A DNA stretch of 64,000 bases from Perognathus longimembris pacificus. Lineage: Eukaryota; Chordata; Mammalia; Rodentia; Heteromyidae. Shown piece after piece: positions 32,891-45,260 of the stretch (positions within the stretch are counted from its first letter, which is position 1; the number at the start of each line of letters is the position of its first letter). The notes beneath the pieces are model-generated. The model was given only the letters and a program-made list of their open reading frames with translations. It was not told where the DNA came from and ran no database searches. The translations under genes and the position numbers were made by a program. The stretch covers positions 10,375,086 through 10,439,085 of the forward strand of contig NC_063188.1 in assembly GCF_023159225.1 (NCBI RefSeq), read 5' to 3'.

Positions 32891-34954
32891 TTACTTAGAA
32901 GCTGCATTCTGGTGCTAGCCTTTCACATAAGTCCGTTAGCAATCATGTAGGAAGAATTCTGAGACTTCATTCTCCAAATTTAGTCCCATTGGTATAATTT
33001 CCCACTGCCCTATATAGCAATATGGCTTTCATTTGAATGAGAGGTTGTAAGGCTTGAGTTATATGGGAAACAAACCAGACAAATGGATCTAGGGAGTTCT
33101 TTAGGTTTTAACATTCTGTGACATCTGAATAGCCGAAGAAAATATATGAGACATCTGGTAACATACCTGTGTATAATATATTAGCCATCCCTAGGGGTGA
33201 ACTGATGGAGGCGCAAGGTATTTTCAGTGATAAATGACCTACCCAGCCACCTCAATACATCTTAGACCAAGATTACTTGATTCAACATTTTGTGAATTAT
33301 CAGCAAAAGGGCAATTTTGACTTATTGTCATTTTACTGTTGTACATTTCTATATGTGGTGATATATTTATTGGAGCAGTAAGTATATCTCATAAGTCTCC
33401 AATGATCAGATTTCATTTAACTATAATATGCCATTTCCAAGAAATTCCATGGATAAGTTTACTGAATAAGTAAGGGATTTGAATTTTTAAGACAGTACTT
33501 TTTATTCTAATACAAACACTGTCATGAGGAAGAGCCAGAAAGCAGTGTAAATGAAGTAATGTCCAATTTTTGTACACATGTAGTAAAGATTGATTTATTT
33601 GAGGAATAAATATATTGCAAGCAATCTAAATTAATTATGGCTGAAAAATGTTTCTTCTGAGTAATTGCATTTCCAAATAAACAGAACACTTTCACAAAAT
33701 GAAAATCTAAATTTTGTCATTACATAGCCAATATTTCTCAGAAAATGAACTTGAGTCATGACATACATTTTATTTTACAATATAATGGTCTCCTTCTTGA
33801 GATACAGTGGTATTATTAATGTCGTTTTACTTGAGTGAGAGAACTTTGTGGCATTCCTGATGCTTTTTATATTCATTTCACCATCTTCAGCCTTTTTAAT
33901 CTATTTACCTATACCTTCTACCATTTTCCTTTGCTCTCTACCTCTATAGGTCTAAAGCTTTTGACACGAGTACATTTATGCAATAGACAACATAGTCACG
34001 GCATGTATGAAATCACAGTGGGGCTCTGTTATGTGTTGCTGAAATTTCAGAAATTCTGAGCATGGTATTTTATTGCATTTTGAAGATAAAGTCTTAAAGA
34101 CTTATTGTTTTAGGTGAAGACTCTGATGAAGACTAGAGAAAGAGAATTAATTGCTGTATATGAAAGCTGAAGGCCAAGACTTGAATGTGAATTTTATATC
34201 TCCTTATTTTATTGTTCCATATCTCACAGTGTTACATTGATTTTTTATACATATATTTGTTGTTAGATGCATTGCTTTTTGTGTTTTGAATTCGTAGGAC
34301 ATGTCAACCGCCTAGAATACTGTCTAGAGGGTTGGCTATACATTCATTGAATGAAAAAACAACCTCAGCTATAAATTTGTGAAAAACTTTTCTAAAAAGA
34401 AAAATATATGGTGAATGTGTGTGACTGGTCATTGGTCATTATTTTAAACTTTTCTTGAGATATAAGAAAGGAGATGATTATAATAGACTGGGCAATGGTC
34501 TGTGGGAAGAAAATATTCTTGTGTATTTTAAATATTGTTGCTGGTTTTATCCAAAAGTTAGTCCAGATTTTCTCTTAACTGCCAATTATACAAATGTGCC
34601 AATCCCAGAAATCAGAAGAAATGCATAGGGGTTCCAAAATTCATTACCATCTGTGCAAGGCATGGCTGAACTCTGAAAAATTATTCACTCAGCAAGATAG
34701 AAATAATATCTGCTTACACAGATAAGTTAGCAAACTTGGACCCGCCTTCCCCTGCCCAGCTGCCATTGTGACTAATTCCAAGTTCTCAGGTAGAATAAAC
34801 CAAAAATTGCAGAGTAAAGGCAACTTACTCAGGGTGGAGACTAGAAAAGACAGGCAGGAGCAGTAGTCAAACCAACTTATTTTTTTACGTTTTCAAACAA
34901 TAGGTTCCCATGAATTTCAGAGAAAATGGAGCATTGGAGGGAAACAATAACTAG
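32891..34954. other. Low-copy AT-rich stretch
   Basis: About 2 kb with no clear transposon. The 74-codon frame at 33835-34059 has no recognisable family. No splice-site pattern supports an exon. Confidence 0.45.
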
Positions 34955-36430
34955 AACAATTAATTTGTAAAGGTGGATTTATATTGGGAATTCAAGGCTG
35001 GTTCAACCATCCATAAGAGATTTGGAGGAGAAAAGACATCATCAGTAGTCTCAGATAAAAAAATACATCAAGATATATTGTATTCATAAACTGCTTTGTT
35101 AAAATGACAAGTCCTTTGTACAACTGCTTAGGGACAATAATGAAAAAATCTTTTAAAAGAGGAAGATACAGAGTTTAAAATTTTGGAATTATTGTTGCAT
35201 GTTAACTGGAATAGAAAGCTACTTTTTAAACATAATGAACTATATTTAACACAGCCAACAGGAAAAAAACATAAATTGCACTTCTATATAAATCAGTAAA
35301 GATGAATTCTATTATTGCTGTTTTTCAATATTATCTGGCAGGCTTGCATTAACGTTGCATCTCAAAGAAAAGAAGTAAGTCTTATAAAGAGGAGATAGTA
35401 CAGGATTATTGTTTGCATAGCTTAGCATATATTTATTAAAGTTAAGAGATTCAAGTATAAAATCATTAGAATAAGAAACAATTTATTAAGGTGACTTGTT
35501 ACTCATACTAACCATTTAGAAACAGGACAAAATCTCATTAACAAACAAGATAATAATTTAGAAAAATATGAAGGAATAGAATTATTTAGAAAGATAATTG
35601 CTGTAAAATTATTTCAAAAGGAAAGCGCAATATCTTTATAAAGGCTGAGACATATCACAAGTTCTTGAATAGCAAGACTTATTATTTTAAACACTTCCAT
35701 TTTCAAGCATTTGAAATCATGATTCTAGAGGTCATGTGTAAGTAAGAAAGGCATGCTAGATTTGTTTACCTGGGAAGTAAAAGTAGAAGAGTATTACTGT
35801 ATGAGATTGCTGGAAGAAAAAGCATGAGACTATTTGAAAACAAACTAAAAGTGAACTGTAGGAATGATTCAAATAGGGGAGTGTTTGTTTGGTGAACTGG
35901 AAACTCTGAGTTGAAATCTCAGTAGTTTCCAACTCTTAGGGGAAAAAAAACGGTGAAAAAGTTTATTGGCTCTATATAAATTTATTGAATATAAAGAAGT
36001 ATTATATTGTGCTAAGGTGAGCAAATTAGTGGAATCAAATGAAGACTACAGATCCTAGTATTTGTGAAAATCTGCTGTGTGATGAAAGTGTGACTTAAGT
36101 CAGTAGGGAGAGCAGCTTTCTCAATACAGTGTTAGAAAAGAATAAAAATAGAATCTGCTTCTTCACAACATAAATAAAAGTAAATTCTGGATACATTAAA
36201 AACAAGAATTTTAAAGAGACTATCAAAGTATTTGAAATAGAATATCACTAATTAAGGCATTGATCCATTTTATTTAAAGGGAAAATATACCAATTTAAAT
36301 GTATAAAATTAATTCAGAGTAAACATTTACATACAAGTGACAGAAGAAAGGTTTTTCCTAATATATAATGGACAGTGAACAGAGAACATGAACAATAAAT
36401 TTATGTATATGTATATTTATTTATTTATTG
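34955..36430 (+). mobile_element. Very old LINE-1 ORF2, sense (probable)
   Basis: Scattered ORF2 landmarks in correct order: GGGAATTCAAGGCTGGTTCA (34988), TTTCAATATTATCTGGCAGG, then GTTAGAAAAGAATAAAAATA, TAAATTCTGGATACATTAAA and AACAAGAATTTTAAAGAG. Heavily gapped, so edges are rough. No usable frame remains. Confidence 0.5.
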
Positions 36431-36544
36431 TAATACTGAGGTATGACAGGTCTGCTTACTTGCAAGGAAAGAAATCTACTACATGAACCATACCCCTGAC
36501 CCTTTTCCCTTTACTATTTTTAAAATGGATATATTTCTGTATGT

Positions 36545-36695
36545 CTTATTGTTTTATTTATGTATTATGTTTTATTGACATCAATTACTTGTATATGGGT
36601 TTCATTTTAACATAACCATTTACACATACAATGAATCTTAATAATCAGAGTCAACTCCCTTATCCTTCTTCCTTCTCCCACTAGTTTTTCAATAA
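36545..36695 (-). mobile_element. LINE-1 3'UTR end, antisense
   Basis: TTTATTGACATCAATTACTT, GTATATGGGTTTCATTTTAA, CATACAATGAATCTTAATAA and CCTTATCCTTCTTCCTTCTC: the complement of the ATGAAACCC-type end and purine tract of older rodent L1. Confidence 0.55.
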
Positions 36696-36699
36696 TGCT

Positions 36700-36920
36700 T
36701 CATGGTTTTTGTGCCTGGACTGGTCTTGGGGCACAACTCATTTATTAATGCCTCCCATATAGCTAGAATCACGACTATATACCACCATATTTTGATTACT
36801 GGTTGATGTTGTTTCCCTATTTTCTTTTTTTGCTTAAACTGTCATGAACCATGGTCATCCCAATCTTCACATTCCAAGTAGCTATAGTGCAGGCATATAC
36901 TACTATAAGTGGCTGCCCAG
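36700..36920 (-). mobile_element. B1-type composite SINE, antisense, decayed
   Basis: Two B1-like complements: GGTCTTGGGGCACAACTC to ATAGCTAGAATCACGACTAT, then CTTAAACTGTCATGAACCAT to CAAGTAGCTATAGTGCAGG. Likely another member of the B1-B1 class without a visible tRNA-like part. Confidence 0.5.
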
Positions 36921-37089
36921 CAGGCAATTATAAGAATGGACAAATTTGTTAAGGCTTTTATTTAGAATACATTTTGAAAATGAAAGGAACCTAAGTGATC
37001 ATTCATAGAGAAAATACAATGACAAAAATAGTCTTGCTTCTACTCATAATTTGCCACATATATGTGTATGACATAAATTTCACTTTTTA
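36921..37089. other. Unassigned sequence
   Basis: Short AT-rich gap; nothing recognised. Confidence 0.4.
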
Positions 37090-37350
37090 ATCATTTAAAT
37101 TGAGAGAATAATTAGAAAACAATTTAGTGTATTTACTACATTGTATAATCAACACCTCTATCTAGTTCTATGGCATCTTCATCACCCCAAAAGGAAGTCC
37201 ATACAGCTCCCTCAATTTCTCTTCCTCTAAGCTCCTAACAACTTGTAATCTATTTTTTTCCACACAGATTAGCCTGCTCTGAAACCACTATACTGTTTTA
37301 CGAACTTATTTTCAATATTCATTAACTCTCCCTAATTGAGAAGCATATTC
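37090..37350 (-). mobile_element. Ancient L1M-type fragment
   Basis: ACACCTCTATCTAGTTCTAT, CATCTTCATCACCCCAAAAG and CTAACAACTTGTAATCTATT follow a familiar old L1-class sequence, normally continuing as CTGTCTCTATGGATTTGCC (decayed here). Confidence 0.5.
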
Positions 37351-39307
37351 CAGTGGATTTGCCCTACTAATTAGATCACTTTTTCCTTGTCATGGTGAAG
37401 GAAGTCACAGGTGGGTAAAAACCAGGGACTAATACTCAAGCTGAGATCCTTTTACGTGTATACACAGGATAGGGAAATGGAACATATCACCCCCACAAAT
37501 GACACATAGCTGGAAGGAATGTGACACTCATGCATGAAGCATGAAATTATTAAGGGCTTGTCATGTGCCGTGGAACAGAACAAACATTGTAGAAAATAAT
37601 CTTTCCTCCATTGTCTGAGATTCTAAGAGCTGAGCATAGAATTTTTAAATGAAAGAATCACTAATCAGAATACATGATCCATTTAAAAACCTAATTATGT
37701 AAAAATCTAATTTTGAAATACAAATGTAACATTATACAGTAATATTTCCCAATTATAAGTGACCTCCCTTTCACATTATGTCAGTTCATAAAATATTTAA
37801 AGGGCCATGTCCAAATAAATTACACATAACTCAGCTGAGATTAACACTGCAGAGGACTGAATAAATTAGTAGTTCATCTGTCTTCTTAATATTGAAATTA
37901 AGAAGCCAAACAGAATCATTAGCTGTACTTTATTATTAAAAATCAAATATTTTTACATAAATGGATACTAATGGGTAGGCAGTATATAGAGTAAAATAAT
38001 TACACTGTATCAGTTTCAATTTACAGCTGAGAGAATTTGTAATCATCGTGCAATACAAGAGATACAACTTGTGTTGATTATATCTCACCCTACTCTACTT
38101 CACCATTGTCAGGGGCTTCCCATGAGAGAATTCCTGAAAAGAATGCCATTGTCAGAACATCCCCAAGTCTAAGTGACTCATTTTCCATGGATTTGCCTTT
38201 CCATACCCTAACCCCACACACTACATATTTAGGTACCCATTAATGTGGGCCACAGAAAACACCAATCTCTTGCTAAGAATAAGAGTACTATTCTAAAGAG
38301 AGAGTATATCTTAGGCTTTTAAAATGAAAACAAAAGCACAGGTAACAATCCCTTCTTTATTGTTCTGAGGCAGTTTTATTTAAAATCATGGACAACATAG
38401 GTATATACACTCACTCTTCTAATAGCTAAATGCCCAGTATTGTCAAATACTGTGATGAAATACTCTGACAGGTCAGCAATTTCATTCATTTGTTTAAATA
38501 TTTCGATTATTTTCACCATAAACAATTTTGAAATGTTTTTGACAGAATAACAAGCATCATTTTCTTTCTAGAAAGAATATGCTTTTGTGGACAAGTTCTG
38601 TTCGTAGATCTTCCATATTGTTCTCTATGCGTCATCATGGAGGGTTGTGGTACTGGAACTAAAATGCTGGCTTTGCATAAATTCAGATGAAATTTAAATT
38701 GCAATTCAAAACTGTGGTTGAAATTAACTTAAAAATAGGAACTGTGATTGCAATGAGGACAGTCAGATTTGTCCAAGCACCTGAGTTTTGTTAAAGTGTT
38801 TTGTTAAATTTTATGTGGATGAACGAAGTTACAATGTGATCAAACACAGTTCTGAACATACTCTATAAGCTCAGCAAGTACGAATTCATTGGATGGATCT
38901 GTGTGATAAATAAGAGAAAGAAAATTGTTCTAGAAAGCAATTGTAGTTGTCAGTGGATGAATTCAATCCTACAGATGTGACTTCAGAGAAATTCTAGTTC
39001 CAGCGTAGCTAACCATATACAGTTGTGTATGGCACAATGATATATTGTTCACCAATGGGCTATATGTGTGATAGTGGTCACATAAGATTATATCCTCCAG
39101 TGAAGTTGAAGCATGCTTAGTTTAAGTACACTCTGTACTATTCATAGAACAACAAACTTTCCTTATAATAGAACAGTATGATTCTGTAAGCATTTTTGTA
39201 TGCACATTATAATCCTAGCTAATCCTCTCAAGAGTGCTATCTCTCTTCAAATGCACTATAATAGAAAATTGATCCGATGATTTCATTTCATTGTACATAA
39301 TAGGGGA

Positions 39308-39310
<3 letters not shown>
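37351..39310. other. Low-copy stretch, nothing recognised
   Basis: Nearly 2 kb of AT-rich sequence with no transposon I can name. The 63-codon minus frame at 38513-38704 has no recognisable domain. Confidence 0.5.
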
Positions 39311-39360
<50 letters not shown>

Positions 39361-39369
39361 ATGTGTGTT
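39311..39369. repeat. (GT)n microsatellite, interrupted
   Basis: About 59 bases of GT with single CGA and ATG interruptions at 39346-39363. Confidence 0.97.
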
Positions 39370-39421
39370 TCTTTTAGGTTAAAATTTCATAAGAAAAGGA
39401 TTCTGTGACAAAAACATTTTA

Positions 39422-39662
39422 TTTTTTATTTTTTTCTATTTATTGTCAAAGTGATGTACAGAGAGGTTACAGTTTCATATGTTAGGCCTTGGATACACTT
39501 CTTGTACTGTTTGTTACCTCCTCCCTCATTCCCCCCTCCCCCCCTTTCCTTCTCCCCCCATGAGTTGTTCAGCTGGTTTACACCAAAATGGTTTTGCAAG
39601 TATTGCTTTTGGAGTCATTTGCCTTTCTATCCTTTGTCTCTTGATTTTGATATTCCCTTTTA
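39422..39662 (-). mobile_element. LINE-1 3'UTR insertion, 5'-truncated
   Basis: ATTGTCAAAGTGATGTACAG, GAGGTTACAGTTTCATATGT, ACTTCTTGTACTGTTTGTTA, the C-rich tract at 39528-39557 and TGTCTCTTGATTTTGATATT match the copy at 48220 closely. Candidate flanking repeats with one indel (ACAAAAACATTTTA at 39408-39421, ACAAATAACATTTTA near 39662-39676). The 72- and 70-codon plus frames here are antisense L1. Confidence 0.8.
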
Positions 39663-39676
39663 CAAATAACATTTTA

Positions 39677-41469
39677 AAAATTCCAAAATAATAGCATCCA
39701 GCAAACTACCACTATATATGATAAAAAATATATATATATCGCAACTGGGATTATGGCTAATAAAACTCGGTGGAATTCAGAGAAAGGAGGGGGCAGAGCA
39801 GACTTTTTTGAGACTTCCAGAAGCCTGGCCTTCAAGCTTCCAAGCAGATGATGGCTCTAAGAAGTAATAGAATCTCATGCATATGACAACATCTGAGCTT
39901 TTATTTGATTTTAAAGTGGATTATAAAAACTGTAGTTTTATATCCCATGAGATATAAACACATTTGTAATGATGGGGTGTTTCTGTTGCATTGGCAAAGG
40001 TCAAAATCAATAGAATTCTCAAATCAACACTTATTTCATAAGTCAGGTGGGCTATTTTTCCACAACTCACTATTTTTTCTGTGATTCTTAAGCATTTCCT
40101 TGACATAAAAATGACTTTTTATGTTTACTTACTGGTCCCTTGGCAAAATAAGGACATTCCACATCTCTAATGCCTTTAGTGTATCATCTGGAACTATTGT
40201 ACATTGAACTGTTTCTTTGCCAGACAACTAAGAAATGTGTTTAAGTTTCAAAGCCTTCACTTTTGGGGTGAATAGGTAAAGAAACTTTCTTGTCTACTTC
40301 TCTACAAAATGCTCTTTCTGAATGAAATGACCACATCAGATAATTGTATCCCTGAAATTCACCCCACTCCTCTGAATCCTGCCTTTTTTTCCTGAATTAC
40401 TCTACAGTATAACACAAGCAGGTTCCCATGGAACACTCTTGAGGTACTCCTGACCTGAAATCTGACATTGTGTTTGTTATGGTAGACACGACATTGAGAA
40501 AAATGCCCAGTCTCTATCCCTTAGAGCAACTCATGAGCAGGAGATAGTCTTTCAGTTCTCATTGCCATGAAATTCAGTGTTTCTCTTGAACAATTGGTAT
40601 GTTTTTTATTGATGGGCATTTCAATGTTGAGATTCAGTAGTGATACCTACTGAACAACAAAACTATAGCTGCATTTGAGAAATATTATTGCATAGTCCCC
40701 ATCACAGGAATTGAAAATTGGGGATATTTTGTGCAAACTGTGCCATTACACTCAGCGATTACAAGGAACACCCTAATTTGAAGACGATTGTTGTTATGTA
40801 TTCGTCACTCTATGCTTTGGTGATTAGAAAGCTCAAAACCAAGTTTGGGGTATTTTTCTAACACCCTAAACAGGGCATCTACAGTGTATCTTGGAACACA
40901 GTTCTGACTTGGACTTAGTGTTTGTGACATATATTGATTTATTTTTCTACTTTCTTTATTAAATCATTTCTTGGTTATACATTTATTGGAGTTTAAGTGA
41001 TCTCTGAAACGAGGCATTGAAATGATGGATTGACAGAGGAAAGAAAAGTAGACAGCTGTCCTACAGTATTTATATGAGTCTGTTCACTGCTATAGAATAT
41101 TTCTACCCATTACATACTAAGATATATCATTGTATTTTGCAATCCTGACAAAATAATACAAAATATTGTCCTTTACGATGTTATCACAAAACCTGATTTC
41201 TTACAAATATTAGTGAAAAGTGGAAGTATTAGCAGTACTTATGTAAAAGAAGATTTAAAGAGTAATTTGAATTCAAATCCTTAACATGGCAAAAGCATTG
41301 TTTTTAGAACATTATTTTGGAGAAATAGGCTAGCTTTTGAGTGGAAAAAGAAAAGGAAGTACAAAAATCAACAATGTAAATGTTTAAGAAAGTAAGCCAT
41401 GTCTCTGAGAAGCTTGGAAAAGACATTTGTCATGTATGAGTCATGAAGAAACAACAAACCACTTGCTGT
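39677..41469. other. Low-copy stretch, nothing recognised
   Basis: About 1.8 kb; a short (TA)n at 39728-39739 is the only feature. No exon-like signal. Confidence 0.5.
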
Positions 41470-42155
41470 AGTAGCTTCTTACTATACTTCCAATACAGTG
41501 AGCTCCGTAGTTCTCCAAGAATGTCTCCTTATTTTTCTCTAGCGTTCAAACCATTTACCATTTCTCTCCTTTCTAGCCCTATTGTACAATTCTAGTCATA
41601 ATGTACTTGTGGTTTCTAGATCATTTTTATCTTGCATCTGGGCTTTTTTTTTTTTGCCAGTCATGGGGCTTGAACTCTGGGCCTGAGCTGCTTTTGCTCA
41701 AGGCTAGCACTGTACCACTTGAGCCACAGTGCCACTTTTGGCTTTTTCTCTATATGTGGTGCTGAGGAATCAAACCCAGGGCTTCATGGACACTAGGTGA
41801 GCACTCTCCCACTAAGCTGTATTCCCAGCTTGCATGTGGGCTTTCGTATATGCGGTTCCTTGTCTACATCACATGCTTCCCCCTTTTCTCGTATGCACTC
41901 AGTTAACAACTCATTTTTGTTAATGCTTTGGCACAGATGCCACTTTTTTCTAGAGCTTTGCTCTGATTTTTCAGATTTGTTTCCTTGTTGCATGTACTTT
42001 TCCTACTGAGTAACTTTTTCACTAAATGGTGATTACTTCTTTAACATCTGTCTCTTCTGCTAGACTATTTGCTCTAGGGCATCATTTTTTTTTGGTAATA
42101 GTTCCAGCACCTAGCACAGTGTCTGGCATAGAGTATATATTTAATAAATGAATTT
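41470..42155 (+). mobile_element. LINE-2 3' end, split by a SINE
   Basis: The terminal motif CCAGCACCTAGCACAGTGTC then TGGCATAGAGTATATATTTA and ATAAATGAATTTTG (42103-42155) is a clear L2 3' end. Upstream L2-like phrases (CACATGCTTCCCCCTTTTCT, GGCACAGATGCCAC) lie on the near side of a SINE at 41647-41828, and CTCCTTATTTTTCTCTAGC on the far side. Non-coding fossil. Confidence 0.75.
41647..41828 (-). mobile_element. Older IDL-Geo SINE, antisense, 16-bp TSD
   Basis: Plus strand: T run, GCCAGTCATGGGGCTTGAAC, CTCAAGGCTAGCACTGTACC, ACTTGAGCCACAGTGCCAC, ATGTGGTGCTGAGGAATCAA, ACTAAGCTGTATTCCCAGCT. Flanking repeats CTTGCATCTGGGCTTT (41631-41646) and CTTGCATGTGGGCTTT (41829-41844) differ at one base. 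The Geo end carries a tRNA-like B box (complement GTTCAAGCCCC) that the young copies have lost. Confidence 0.9.
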
Positions 42156-42329
42156 TGTGTATAAAATATATTATCTCCATGTTTGAAATGCAACATGTAC
42201 ACTCTGTAAGTGGACATTACTTTTCCCTACTGCTGATTTTATCTTCAAACATAACAGATAGCATAATATGTACCTATGGAGAAAAGTCAGCTCATTCTAA
42301 ATTAATTTTCACATTTTTTGCATGTGTTG

Positions 42330-42515
42330 GGTGCAATACTGTGTTTTGAATTCAGGGCCTTACATTTCCCAGTCATATACTATCCTACTTGACCATGCCA
42401 CAGACCTATTTATTGTTTTAGTTGTTTTTCAGGTAGATTATCATACTTTTTGCCTAGGCTCAGTCTAAAACCAGTTCTACCTGTGCAGCCTTTGAGCACT
42501 AAACACATCAGGCCT
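42330..42515 (-). mobile_element. Decayed B1-tRNA SINE, antisense
   Basis: GTTTTGAATTCAGGGCCTTA, CATATACTATCCTACTTGAC (tRNA-like complement) and TTGCCTAGGCTCAGTCTAAA (B1 complement). Old and partial. Confidence 0.5.
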
Positions 42516-43916
42516 TATTTTTTACTTCTGACATTTGCGGTATGCAAGCAATCAAATTATTAGTTGGTAGCTTGAGTATTTCCTAAATGAGTACCTATTT
42601 CAACAGTTCATACGGGCTCTGGAGCTTTGCCCTGTGCTTTAATCATTTGGTCAAGAAGGAAAGATTGCTGCACTATGACAGCTATTGGCAGAAACTGGAG
42701 GTGGATGTCATGAAATGCCATTTGTATTCACATTGCTTGATTCCAACCCCCCCCCCCCCACATCCCATCAATGAAGTTTTCACTCTTTTCCTGTAAGAAA
42801 GAACCTGTGGTATATTGAAGATACATTAACTATCCTATCCATGTAGCAGGGCAATAAAGATTAGTGAAATCCAAGTATCAAAGAAGGACAAGCATGATGC
42901 ATACTTGTGAACTTTCTGGCTTTTTGTTTCTCAGAATTTGTGACTAGATTTAGTATCTTTCATTGTTACTACTAATTACATAAATTTACATAGGGTCTTT
43001 CTACAAATCAGATATTGAAAAAATTGTGAAATGCAACTCACTTTTCCAAAAATACTACACAATAAATGACTAGCTGCCAAAAATTCGAATTTTGCTCTGC
43101 TTTGATGTAACCCAAGTGCAAGCTGGGTGTTTCTCCACAAAGTTCTGGGGAAAAGGAAGGCTCACAAATCTCTCCAAATTAGCTCCTGAATACCAACTAC
43201 ATTTTTTAGTATAATCAGATATTCTGACTCTGGTCTTGTAATTATTTCACCATTCTAGGAAAGAACGGCTGGCAAATAAGCCCGAGACTCTTGGTACCAC
43301 AAAATTCAAAGAACAGAAAGTCCATTGAAGTCCTCCATGGTGCCTTTGAAATGTTTGCAGTCTGTGTCCTGAGACTATAAGGTTATTAATTTATAGAAGG
43401 AAGGTGGTGGGAAACTAAGTAATGAAACATCCATCCATCTCAGTTGTCATGGTTCCTCTGTCATTCAGACCCCAACAGAATAGGGAGCAGTGGGGCTGCA
43501 AAGTGCATAAATAAACTCCCTCTTGCTCCCACTGACGTAGAAAAACTTCTTTAGCTACCCAGTAACTTGGCTGATATCTGCCATTCTGATTTCTAAGTTT
43601 TTTCTTGTCTATCTCTGGGAATTCTTCTATTGCTTTCTGAGAAGGTCTTGTCTCCCATTCACTTTCAGGTCTAAACCACTTCTCCTGGTTACCTCTCTAA
43701 GAATACATTACATGTTCATTTGGTGCTTAGGGACAACTTAGATGTATAACAAGTACAAGGAAGTAGAGACATAGATGGGTTTTCAGAGACGATCGTAACA
43801 GTTACACATACTTGTTTTCAAACTGCTTGAACACATCCTAGACATATGCTCTAGAGGAATCTCAGGGTCTTCATAAGGAGGAAGCTAGAATGCTTTGGTG
43901 CTTAAGGGAGGCTAAA
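42516..43916. other. Low-copy stretch with a 13-C run
   Basis: No repeat family recognised over 1.4 kb. A run of 13 C lies at 42747-42759 just before CACATCCCATC. A 69-codon frame at 42587-42796 ends in this region and has no recognisable domain. Confidence 0.5.
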
Positions 43917-44165
43917 GCAGCCAGGCACCAGTGGCTCACAACTATAATCCTACCTTCTCAAAAGCCTGGGATCTGAGGATCATGGTTTAAAGCAAGCTCA
44001 AGAAGGAAAGGCTGTGAGACTTTTACCTCCAAAACGAAACAAAAAAGCTGAAAGTAGAGCTGTGGCTTAAGTGGTAGTGTGCTAGGTTTGTGCAAAATAA
44101 GCTCAGGAACAGTGTCATTAGTTGAATAGGCCCTGAGTTCAAGCCAGAGGACTGGCCAAAAAAAA
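43917..44165 (+). mobile_element. B1-Geo composite SINE
   Basis: CCAGGCACCAGTGGCTCACA, GATCTGAGGATCATGG and GAGACTTTTACCTCC (B1 half), then GTAGAGCTGTGGCTTAAGTG, CTCAGGAACAGTGTC, GAGTTCAAGCCAGAGGACTG (Geo half) and an A-rich GAAA-type tail to about 44192. A clean example of the B1-Geo combination. Confidence 0.85.
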
Positions 44166-44192
44166 AATAAGAAAGAAAGAAAAAGAAAGAGG

Positions 44193-44702
44193 TGATAAAT
44201 TTCTCATTATTTGCACCCATAAAACTCATTTTAATCTGTATTTCAAATTTGGCATTAGTATGAAATTGTATTGAGATAAAGTTTTAGGGCAAAAGCAATT
44301 AGTGGACCAAGCATTTGATCTGTCTTGTTGCATATTGGTAGAGGGATATGCTTGTGTTCAGTGTTAATTATATTATTTTGTACCTGCTGTGGCTACATAG
44401 ATGCATTTTCTAATTGTTTCTTAAAGTCATATGTGAACTCATGAAAATTTTTGCCTATATCTTTATGAACAGATACCTACCTGGTCAGTTGCCACATAAC
44501 TTCATCTTTTACAAATTGCTTGCTGAGTTGTTTTGTACAATATAAAGAAGGTTGAGGATAGACAGTAAATTTCCATATACTTTCATAAATGTATGGTGTT
44601 ACTAAAACAAAGTCATGCTCCCTTAGACTAGACTCCCCATAGGAAAGGCTTTGTTTTCATCAATAACAATGTGAACTGCTAAGGTAAATCACTAATGAAA
44701 CA
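44193..44702. other. Low-copy stretch, nothing recognised
   Basis: About 510 bases without recognisable elements. Confidence 0.5.
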
Positions 44703-44943
44703 TTTTTTTTGTCCCCAGATGGAGGCTTGAATTCAGGGCCTTGAGATCTCACTTGGTTTCTTTTGCTCAAAGCTAGTGCTCTACCACTTATTCATACCTC
44801 CATTTCTGGCATTTTGGTAGTTAATTGGAGATAACAAGCTCACTGATATTTCTGCCTGGCCTGTTTTTGAACAACAATCCTTTATTCTCAGCTTCCTGAG
44901 TACCTAGGATACTAGACATAAGCCACTAGTGTACAGCTAGGAA
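44703..44943 (-). mobile_element. B1-Geo composite SINE, antisense
   Basis: T run, CTTGAATTCAGGGCCTTGAG, CTCAAAGCTAGTGCTCTACC (Geo complement), TTAATTGGAGATAACAAG, CTGCCTGGCCTGTTTTTGAA, CAGCTTCCTGAGTACCTAGG and ATAAGCCACTAGTGTACAGC (B1 complement). Confidence 0.8.
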
Positions 44944-45089
44944 ATAAACATTTTCCTATGATGATTTGAGCTGCCAATACTGGAACACACTGTTTTGTAA
45001 GGGAATCAACACTTGGTTACTTCATACACAAAATGATAGTTGGCCAATGGTACATGGTAGCATACTGGGAAAGAAAAACTGAACTTGCC

Positions 45090-45260
45090 ATCTGGCACCA
45101 TGGGCTTTAGACTTCATTGCTGCCAATTCCATGGATCCTTAGAGAACTTCTCTGAATCTAGTTTTCTTATTTATCTATTTCATCAGGATCTCATAGGGCT
45201 CTTGTTAAAAACTGAGATATTAAGCAAATCATTCAGCCCAGCACAGGGCCTAGAACACTT
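45090..45260 (-). mobile_element. MIR SINE, antisense
   Basis: AGAACTTCTCTGAATCTAGT, CTCATAGGGCTCTTGTTAAA, GAGATATTAAGCAAATCATT and CAGCACAGGGCCTAGAACA follow the complement of MIR from its core to its 5' part. The 82-codon plus frame 45085-45333 is largely this MIR, so it is not a gene. Confidence 0.75.
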